A DNA stretch of 64,000 nucleotides from Stachybotrys elegans (Eukaryota > Ascomycota > Sordariomycetes > Hypocreales > Stachybotryaceae). The notes beneath the pieces are model-generated. The model did not search any database, was not told where the DNA came from, and worked only from the letters and a program-made list of their open reading frames with translations. The stretch covers positions 248,001 through 312,000 of the forward strand of contig JAGPNK010000005.1 in assembly GCA_020746835.1 (NCBI GenBank), in the 5' to 3' direction. This document shows, piece after piece, positions 56,398 through 64,000 of this stretch. Each line of letters opens with the position of its first letter. The stretch's first letter is position 1. Both the position numbers and the translations under genes were made by a program.

Positions 56398-57477
56398 AAG
56401 ATCATGTTTCTGTTCATTTCATTCCTGAAGTATCTTGTCGCGCTTCGTCGGGGCAGTGTCAACAGGCTCACGAGAAACCCATACCGGGTTGAGCACACCG
56501 CCTGGTCGAGGCTCGTAGTAAGAGCCACAGCGCAAAGCATTCCGACTGCTTTCCTTAACTCAGGCTATGAGAAACCTAATGAACACATTATAAACCTTCT
56601 GTAGGCTTCATAACCTACCAATTCTCCGAATCCTTACGAACGCTCTCGAGAATGTGATACAAGCCTCGTGGGAATGCTGGAGAGAGATAAAACTTAGTGG
56701 CACATTCAAAGGCAAAGGCGAAATGGAGGTGGTTCGTGGCCACGGGTAGCCGCAGTCATGGCTTTAACCCATCGTATCATTGTCTTGATGGGGACTGTTC
56801 GTCAGTCTGCTAGCCCGGTCTTGGTACTACCCAAGAGGAATGGAACCTGCCCACATATGGTTTGCCCGCTGGTGATTTACCGTTATGCTAATACAGCGTG
56901 TATTCATATTACTAACTGCTAGTGAAGTATCTATATCTCACTTTTACTATCCATATTAGTGTGTATGAATCAGCAGCTGGTCTGTATCACATTGGGGCAC
57001 ACGAACGGAAATCCTACATATGAATCCGACGTAGACCAGGGAGTTCATTCCAGCCTTATATATCTATAACCTATACACGTTGATTTATTACATAACTATT
57101 GCTTACTGCTACTAATATACTTAGAGCTATCTAGTCTGAACGTTTGAGTTTCACGATAAAAATATCTATGGCTACCCATAGCATACTTTCACATTCCTAA
57201 TACAAGTGTATTTGATACTGGAATGCGTTGTTCACAATATCGTATGCTTATTATATACTAACCTTTTCAGACATAGGGGAAACAGTTAGTAAGTTAAATG
57301 TTACTTTGCCATACAAAATTAGATTCTTGGCTGGAATGAGACTATCAGTCATAGCACATGATAATCACAGTATATTCATGTATAAAGGGCATCTATGTCC
57401 ATCCATGTTCGTCACTATCACCAGTATCTCGCATCAACAATCATTCACCTTAAACAACTATCAACGCATCCCGTAAA
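56398..57477. other. AT-rich intergenic region, 1.1 kb
   Basis: The stretch 56880-57440 is visibly AT-rich with many TATA/ATAT tracts and no coding signal. It separates the oxygenase from the peptidase-like fragment gene. Confidence 0.5.
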
Positions 57478-58128
57478 ATGGCCCAGGTTCAAGCTACGAA
57501 AGCCTCTCCATGTTGGACTCCCAATGGGAAGGCCTATTGGTATCGACAGGAACCATCCCCGGGCAAGTTCGAGTTCATCTTCGTCGATAATGCCAATAAA
57601 AAGCCTAGGCCAGCCTTCGATCACCAGAAGCTAGCCATGGCTCTGAAGCAGCAGGCTGTCCTGTCCCAACTGGACTTTGGGCAGCATTCTCTCCCTTTCA
57701 CCAGCATTGAGCCTGCGCCTGACGGCTCCATGTTCCGCTTCGCATGCGGCGGGAAGCAATGGATATTCGACAATAGCTCGACGCTCCGAGAGTGGAAGGG
57801 GCACAAACACTGCCAGACGAAGAACTTCATTCTCAGTGATCGGAACTCACCCAAGACGAACAAGAAGGTGGAACTGACGATTGTCAACGACACCAACTCT
57901 ACCTTGATCAAGTATTGGATTGACTGGGATGGCAACCTCAAGAGCTATGGAACAATCGCACCAGGCCAGGCCAGTGCCACACCCACTTACGATGGTCATG
58001 TCTGGAAGCTGGTTACCGAAGGGCAAAAGCAGGTTCTGGGGATCTATGTAACCCCAAGCCAGGGTCCAGTGACGGCTATTGTTCACGAGTGTACCATGGC
58101 AGACGTGGCTTGGCAGAATGATGGATAA
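57478..58128 (+). CDS. Small protein: prolyl-oligopeptidase-like N-terminal region plus VHL-like beta domain
   Basis: A single exon encodes 216 residues. The first half reads like the entry of the beta-propeller part of S9 peptidases: the aromatic FEFIFVDNANKKPRPAFDH, then LPFTSIEPAPDGSMFRFACGGKQW. The second half (about residues 120-210) has the order of a VHL beta domain: VELTIVNDTNSTLIKYWIDWDG, then KSYGTIAPGQ and a TYDGHVWKL, the motif that in VHL forms the strand pair around the Trp. In larger fungal and bacterial proteins this combination precedes an S9 peptidase domain. Here the protein stops with no peptidase downstream. It may be a truncated gene or a free binding protein. No signal peptide is seen. 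Confidence 0.7.
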   Translation: MAQVQATKASPCWTPNGKAYWYRQEPSPGKFEFIFVDNANKKPRPAFDHQKLAMALKQQAVLSQLDFGQHSLPFTSIEPAPDGSMFRFACGGKQWIFDNSSTLREWKGHKHCQTKNFILSDRNSPKTNKKVELTIVNDTNSTLIKYWIDWDGNLKSYGTIAPGQASATPTYDGHVWKLVTEGQKQVLGIYVTPSQGPVTAIVHECTMADVAWQNDG

Positions 58129-58226
58129 GTCTATATTCGGGCTGAATGAGTCACGAGAACCAGAAATTAAGACCGCAGAAGTCAATAAAAGTGTTTTTCT
58201 ATTGAAAGTACTGGCTAGTGTTATCA

Positions 58227-60074
58227 TCATGACTTGTTAGGTACTCTTCTACGCATCCGGGCTGCTACTTTATACTTTGGAGGCATGGTGCCAAAGCCAA
58301 AGTGATTTAGGTCAACCATGGGACTGCTACCTGTCAGTTCAACATCATACAACGACAAGACAACAGCCGTCGTAATGATCATCTTCCTTTTCGCAAAGTG
58401 ACGCCCAGGACACAGGCTTCGACCGCCGCCGTAGGGGATCCAAGACCCAGCTAAACCATCCATGGAGAAGTATGGCCCCGACGAACCTTCTGCGGCTGAA
58501 CTCTTTTTGGCTCGTTTTTGGATATTCAGCGGTCCGCTGTTGCTATCCGCTGGGTCCACAAGAAATCTGCGAGGCCAGAACTTATGAAGCGGATATGGCT
58601 CGTCAGGACCGCCCGTGCCCCAAGTAGTCTGATCCATGGCCTCTGTACGTGACGAGATAGTCAAAACCTCATTCTTCTTGATCTGCCAGCCACAAAAGGA
58701 AAAGTCACCTCTAACTGCCTCTCGGACTACCAGTACGGCCACGCGAAGACGGAGAGTCTCCGCATAGACAGACTGCAGGAGAGGATCCGCCATGAGCTTC
58801 GCTGGGTCGATGCATACAATTTCTTGGTCAGTCAAGCTGGAGGATTCCACCGAGGCAAAGTGGCCTTGTAATAGCTGCCCCTCGATTTCTTCCTTTAGCT
58901 GATGGTCTTGGAGAACTTCAAGAAGAAACCAAGACGCGGCAGGACCAGAGTTGGAATTTGTGCTGAATGGTTCCGTCAGCATAATAATATTCTTAGGAGA
59001 AGGTAGACTTACGCCCACATGAAGGCAAAGTTCTCAGCTGCCCTGGCCGTTTCATCTAAGATGCCACGCTGGGTAAGTAGAGCTTGTCTCTCCCGGACAT
59101 GGCGGCATCCGTAGTACGGCTCCCAATCCATGTCGCTAATATCATCGAAGTTGCAATTCTCCTGAGCATGTCTTTGCCAACGCTTTATACTCTCCAGCAT
59201 CTTAGAGCGCATCTTGAGCGCCCCAGGAGTCATCCAAGGAGGCAGTCCCATGAAAAGAGACCGTACTGACTTATTGAACTCCCAAAAATCACTCGCAATG
59301 GTCGGGTTCAAAGAGAGCATGTATGAACCAAATAGCGTATGTACCATTGCTGCAAACACGTGTTTTTGGACCAAGCCGTGCAAATCATCAACCTCAATCC
59401 ACTTCCCTTGGTGCTCCTTATCGGTCTGTCCCAGAAGGCTCTCAGCGAGACGGGCTTGAAACTGAGCCGTGAGCGTCTCCAACCGTGGACCGGAGAGTCC
59501 ACCCTGGATGCTGCGATGAATCATGTGCTCAATATCGTCCGGACGTCCATCTGCCGTAACTCTAGGCCTGAACAGATCCACATGTTCATGTGGGCAGCCG
59601 AATGCATTCTCCATTACAACAATGCTTCTGGAGGTTGCTGAGAGATACAGATTCTCCTTGAAGAAGCTTGCGATACTCTCAGGACCAGAAACAATGTAGG
59701 TGGAAAAGCTGAAAAGCTTGATTTTTGTCGGTATAGCAGGCCCAAGATATTTACTTGGAGGAAAGAGAACTGCGTTAGCACGTAATTTGAATTTTCAAAT
59801 TGCTTTATCACTTTCTGAGTACTTACGCCGCTCTAGACATAAGACTACTCCCATTCCACAAGAATTGGGGCAGGTGGCCAAAGATAGGGATTCCGGATGG
59901 CAAGGTTGGGGGACGTTTCGACTGCAGAGACGAGCTTTCAGTAGTCTTGAGTAGCTTCGAGATGGCGAACCAGCCAAAGAGAAGCATGGTTGTGACAAGC
60001 CATGGTGAAAGGCCACGTCCTAGCTGGAGGTATTGAACCAACGGCCTGACGTATTGTTCGATACTAGAACCCAT
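58227..60074 (-). CDS. Cytochrome P450 monooxygenase
   Basis: Exons 59827-60074, 59013-59753 and 58227-58962 with introns 59754-59826 and 58963-59012 give 574 residues. A membrane anchor near the N-terminus (LVTTMLLFGWFAIS) is followed by PPTLPSGIPIFGHL. The I-helix region is split by the second intron (ENFAFMWATNSNSGPAASW). The ExxR motif is AETLRLR, and the heme loop is WIPYGGGRSLCPGRHFAKR with its axial Cys. All are intact. The pattern around VLVVREAVRGDF and DQTTWG resembles the CYP7/CYP8-like fungal group. It would oxidise a lipophilic metabolite at the endoplasmic reticulum. An extension to an upstream ATG at 60119 is possible but adds only an Arg-rich lead. Confidence 0.93.
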
Positions 60075-60863
60075 GCTATTGCCTTGTCTTCTTCTTCTTC
60101 TTCTCGGGATGCCTGCCAAAAGTTCCGCGCGCGAGTAGCTGTTTTGTGAAGTGTCAGGTGGAAAAACGGGCCACTAACGGCTGACAGTGAAAGCCTTAGG
60201 CGTGGTACACAGGACGCTGTTGGTACGGACATCATCATACCATGTTCGCCCGCAGTTTGTCCTTATTTCCGGAGCAGATCGCCAGGAGCACTTCCGACGT
60301 GGTAGACCTGCCAATAGGGGAAGTTGCTCGTGTTCGTAGATACACTTGTCGTACCACGACGGGACGCTATCGATGCGCCCTCGCTGACTGCATGCATTCA
60401 ACTATGCATCTCCAGACAATTAATCCCTCAAGCACACACTCTGTGTCGTGACATATTGTACTTGAACTTGCTGTTACATTTCGGAAACTTGGAAGGGGCC
60501 GTCCTGCGCCAAGGCAATATTCTTCCTTGATTTCCAAAGTTGCCAATTTCTCGCTCCTGCATGCATGGTGTGCCTCATGATCACGTCAGATAGAGGATTC
60601 CATCCTTAAACGACCACACCCTCAAATGATCCCACCATGTTCCTCTCGGAAACAAAGATACCATTGAGTTCTAGTGTAACACGATTGCTAAAAGCGAGTA
60701 TCTATCAAACCGTGTTTGGAATATCCCAATAGCGATGGAGCCAGCTGTGACAAACGAGACGGGCCTCGACGTAGCTCATCTGCGCTTAAGGAATTGATTG
60801 ATGTTGATGTAATACTTTGTTCTGTTTGATCAGTATACTGATATCTTAAAGCTGGTCAGCGTA
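60075..60863. other. Divergent intergenic region, 789 bp
   Basis: This is shared by the P450 (minus) and the MBOAT gene (plus), so both promoters are here and co-regulation is possible. No regulator gene or repeat is visible within it. Confidence 0.5.
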
Positions 60864-62247
60864 ATGGAATCAATTTGGAAATCCAGTGGCCTTTTCGGTC
60901 TTCAACTTTCTGTTATGGCTGCCATTTTGGGTTTCACCGGACCAAGCTCATTTCTTCGTCCAGCAGCTCTCGCCATTGTGGTACTGTGTCCGTACCTACA
61001 ACTTCCCGAACTGGAGGGCATCAAGCATCCTGTACTGCGAGCCTTTATTGGCGCTGCATGTGTGTACACTGTGGTTCTCTACACAGACGCGGCCCTTATT
61101 CACAAATGGTCCTTCGACGTCCATGGCCCAACAAGCAGCGCAGGTGGCTTGAAGCCGGAAAGATCTAAGGTCACAAAATTGTCCAAAAATGCTAGCAAAG
61201 AGCCGAGATCACTTCCAAATGTCATCAGGCGTTTCGGATTTGGCTTTGAAGTTAGCCTCCAGAGCCGCTTCCCCACCACCAAATGGCCAGTCAAGACTAT
61301 TCCGCCGTTTTCGAGAACCAATCCAGAGTTCGTTCCTGAGAGGGCGGTTTTCATTCTTACGGAGCTAGCCAGAGTCATATTCTGCTTATTATTCCTCGTT
61401 TTTCTAGACCTTCTGCCCAAAAACGCCGATGAGAACCTCGTCATCTTTTCTTCCCAACGCATTCCGTTCTTCAGGAGGGGAAACAGCCTTACCTTGAACG
61501 AAATCATTGTAAGGTCGGCCAGCGTGCTTGTCTATTGGACGTCTCAGTATATCATCATTCAAGCTGTTTATTCCACTTTAGCGGCAATCACGGTTGCACT
61601 GGGCATGACGCCTGTCCAAAGCTGGCCGCCTGTCTTCGGTTTTATCAGCGATTCCTATTCAATCCGTCAATTCTGGGGGTAAGTACTATGGCAACAAGTA
61701 AATATTCCACCGAGAAGCTCTTTTAATGACAACTGCAAGATCTTTCTACCACCAACTACTCCGTCGAGGCTGTGGTGGAATTGCCCATTTTCTCACTTGC
61801 ACATGCTTGGGCCTCAGCAAAAGGGGTATATGGAGCAGGTATATCTATACCTGTGCCGTTTTTATGGTTTCTGGTTTATTTCACGCATTTAGCGACGTCG
61901 CGCAAGGTATTCCTTGGAGCGAGAGTGGTGCCTTACAGTTTTTCATGCTGCAAGTATTTGGAATCATGTTGGAGGATGCGTTCGGGGCACTTCTGCGTCT
62001 GCGTACATCATCCGACTGGGATCCGGCCCAAAGATCGTTCTCCACATCACGGCGGCCTTTCAAGGCCCTCGGTTACTTATGGACGTTAGCCTGGCTTGTG
62101 TGGTCGACGCCCGTTTGGATATATCCATCTCTCCAACGGAGCACTGGCGTGGCAATCATCCCAATCTCGGGCTATTTCCAATGGGCTCTGATTACCGGAT
62201 CGCAAACACTAGCTGGCCCATCAGAGTTGGCTCTTTTGTGTAGTTAA
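60864..62247 (+). CDS. MBOAT/wax-synthase-like acyltransferase
   Basis: Exons 60864-61678 and 61740-62247 (intron 61679-61739) encode 440 residues with about eight hydrophobic helices. The domain has the pattern RFGFGFEVSLQSRF, then RQFWG joined to SFYHQLLRRG, and VSGLFHAFSDVAQG, where the His is the conserved active-site residue of membrane-bound O-acyltransferases. In fungi this subfamily often transfers acetyl groups to hydroxyls of terpenoids and polyketides. It is divergent from the P450, the usual partner that makes the hydroxyl. The protein should lie in the endoplasmic-reticulum membrane. The splice choice loses one residue compared with the usual FWGR motif, so the exact acceptor may differ by a few bases. 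Confidence 0.9.
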
Positions 62248-62928
62248 GATGGAAGGGGGAACAAAGTGCTAGCTTTGCTTTTATGAGCCAAGCGACTCCC
62301 TTGGCGGCTTCTCTACAACGGCTTTGGCTAGATGAAAGTTCGGGCTAGATGTACCGTAGAAGCTTGGATATTTGAAAATGGGCAACAATTGAAACCCTCA
62401 TACCCGGAGACATTGCCGAGACCTCTGTGTATTGTTCTGTCATCCCTACTCTGGCTCGCATACGATGACGAGGAGGGGTTGATCAGCATGGCTATGATAG
62501 GTAGAGTGGCCGTAGCGAAATGGACTGAAGTTTCTATTGAGCAACTTCATCACGGGCCGCGAAACTCTAATCACAGGAGCCATCTTTCCTATATCCCAGA
62601 CGACTGCAGCACTGCCTTCATCGCTAGATGAGCACCAGATGCCAATATCCGCAGGCAGCCTCCATTATCGGTCTGATGAATCTGTAGACATCGACATGCA
62701 AGTTCGTCGTCTCCTAGTTCTGTCGGCCATGATCCCACGAGCGTGCGGTTGTAATCTTCCTTCTGCTAAGAGAATTGATGAAAAGCTAGGATTTGAAACA
62801 ATGTCACCGCGACGGGATACGCCTTATGCGTGTCAACCTTTTCGGTTATCTATTGATTTGACACTGTTTTTACTCTCCAGGAGATCCTTCCTCAAGTCAA
62901 CAATATCCGTAATATTAATTTCTAGAAA
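62248..62928. other. Intergenic, 681 bp
   Basis: Convergent 3' flanks of the MBOAT gene and the APH-type kinase. A plus-strand frame at 62537-62941 is open but without known pattern. Confidence 0.45.
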
Positions 62929-63711
62929 CTACCACCCATAAGCATGATATCTTGCTGCAAGAGCCATCGCTCGCATCGACTTTGAGGGCTTGGGTCCAAA
63001 AAGCTGTTGATGCAAACCTTTTGCAAATTTTTGCCCTATGAGGTTGTATTGGTGAATAAGAGCGAATTCGTCAAAGGCACGAGGATAAATTCCAGCAAAG
63101 CCCCAGTCAAGGATAGTTATTCGGTCGCTAACCATGATGTTGAACTGGGTAAGATCACAGTGGCATAAACATAGCTGCTCTCCTTGAAATGAAACCCTAT
63201 CCTGATAGTCCCCTTCCGTCAACTTGGTATTAATCCAGACTTCTAGCTCCACGAGGGTGTTGAAGATCTGCCCGGATCCGCTATCCGAGAAGAATCTATC
63301 AACAGGTTCCTGCTGACAAAAGGGGCCAGGAGAAAGATTAGGCGGCAGTGGGATATCCCAGATATGGCGAACAGCATTTGCGATGGCTGTGAGTGCTTCT
63401 TCGGCTTCCCGTGGATTCTTGGTTCGATGTGTGGCATAATCGTCGGCCTTCACAATTTCCATGACAATATATGTTATAGGCGGAGCGTTTAGCCGTGTGG
63501 TCGAAAATTCGTCGAAAACTTCCGGAACGTGGACAATACGAGGATCGACGTTGTTATGCACATATCTCTGGATCGCTGCTTCTGCCAACGTTACTCCCTC
63601 GCCATACTTGATCCAGATCTCATCGCTGTATGCAAATCCGTTTGACTTTGGTCCGTTCTCCTTGCAGAGGGCTTCAACAACATCGCGCTTGGGTATCTGA
63701 GGTCGAGGCAT
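62929..63711 (-). CDS. APH-family phosphotransferase (aminoglycoside-phosphotransferase-like kinase)
   Basis: A single exon encodes 260 residues. The N-terminal lobe has IWIKYGEGVTLAEAAIQRYVHN and ITYIVMEIVKADD. The catalytic loop is CHCDLTQFNIMV with the Asp of HxDxxxxN, and the metal-binding motif is ITILDWGFAG. These are the marks of the APH/choline-kinase fold found in many fungal small-molecule or protein kinases; resistance to aminoglycosides is not implied. The N-terminal lobe seems short and lacks a clear glycine-rich loop, so it may be truncated or diverged, but no upstream exon was found. It is probably a cytosolic kinase of unknown substrate. Confidence 0.88.
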   Translation of the reverse strand: MPRPQIPKRDVVEALCKENGPKSNGFAYSDEIWIKYGEGVTLAEAAIQRYVHNNVDPRIVHVPEVFDEFSTTRLNAPPITYIVMEIVKADDYATHRTKNPREAEEALTAIANAVRHIWDIPLPPNLSPGPFCQQEPVDRFFSDSGSGQIFNTLVELEVWINTKLTEGDYQDRVSFQGEQLCLCHCDLTQFNIMVSDRITILDWGFAGIYPRAFDEFALIHQYNLIGQKFAKGLHQQLFGPKPSKSMRAMALAARYHAYGW

Positions 63712-64000
63712 CTTTCCAGCTAAGGTTGAGTAAGTAGTTGCATCAGGTAATGTGGAATTTCTCGATCGTGTGCCCCAATGGGATATAGACGAGTGATTGG
63801 GACTCTGACGATAAAGACAGTATCAAATCAATAAATGACACTTAGTTGGAAAATTCGATTGAGAAAAGCTTGTAGCTGTGGCTAATGTCAAATCTTTTTA
63901 GCCACCTCCATAGCGCAATTGGTCGGGAACTTCCCTCACCAAGCCGCCGTGGCTTGCATCAGGTAATTATGACCAAGAAATGATTCCAACATTTGTATTT
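63712..64000. other. Window end, 289 bp, no gene seen
   Basis: Promoter of the kinase gene and the edge of the window. A 13-bp run near 63913 resembles a tRNA A box, but no cloverleaf forms around it. Confidence 0.35.

Noticed and set aside
62929..63711. Antibiotic-resistance gene
   Set aside because: The APH fold is shared by many eukaryotic kinases; nothing shows aminoglycoside specificity.
63905..63960. Possible tRNA (A-box-like tagcgcaattggt)
   Set aside because: No B box with TTCGA/TTCAA and no acceptor or T stem.
1..64000. CRISPR arrays, bacterial operons, phage or complete transposons
   Set aside because: Intron-rich fungal genes throughout; no regularly spaced repeats, terminal repeats or transposase pattern found.

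Overview
This is a 64-kb stretch of nuclear DNA from a filamentous ascomycete, most likely a sordariomycete and probably Hypocreales. The genes are interrupted by many short GT-AG introns of about 40-73 bp with recognisable branch sites. The proteins are typical of that group: MRE11, an MCH1-like transporter, a YTP1-like protein, Zn2Cys6 regulators, a secreted subtilisin and a fucose-lectin-like protein. The genus cannot be fixed from the sequence. All exon boundaries given here were inferred by hand from splice signals, reading phase and family conservation.

Layout. 0-13 kb is mostly housekeeping: the end of an MCH1-like transporter, MRE11, a tRNA-Asp, a zinc-independent oxidoreductase, a nitroreductase, a broken C2H2 zinc-finger gene, a GPI-anchored GH76 mannosidase and a YTP1-like membrane protein. 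13-30 kb holds a PAP2 lipid phosphatase, a Zn2Cys6 regulator next to a 2-oxoglutarate oxygenase, an aquaporin-like channel, a small secreted cysteine protein, a cupin, a subtilisin, a second Zn2Cys6 regulator and a secreted M64 metallopeptidase. 30-50 kb holds a disrupted ankyrin gene, a sugar transporter, an alpha/beta hydrolase, a PPxY protein, an NAD-dependent epimerase, a polytopic membrane protein, a two-OB-fold protein divergent from a HAL2/MET22 phosphatase, a RidA protein with a signal-like N-terminus, and a large unrecognised protein. 50-64 kb is accessory DNA with long gene-poor gaps: a fucose-lectin-like beta-propeller protein, the AT-DH relic of a highly reducing polyketide synthase, a second 2-oxoglutarate oxygenase, a short protein joining a peptidase-like N-terminal region to a VHL-like beta domain, a cytochrome P450, an MBOAT acyltransferase and an APH-type kinase.

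How the genes may work together. The oxygenase, P450 and acyltransferase beside the dead PKS look like the tailoring part of a secondary-metabolite locus whose core enzyme was lost, or which takes its substrate from elsewhere. Subtilisin, M64 peptidase, GH76, the secreted cysteine protein and sugar transport fit a fungus that remodels its wall and feeds on protein-rich or host material.

A technical caution. At least five otherwise well-conserved genes carry a single-base frame break, most of them explained by one missing base in a G/C run, and three further breaks look like one surplus base. Adjusting one base at each gives a total coding length divisible by three in every case. Consensus errors are therefore a serious alternative to gene death, except for the PKS relic and the zinc-finger gene, which also carry stop codons.
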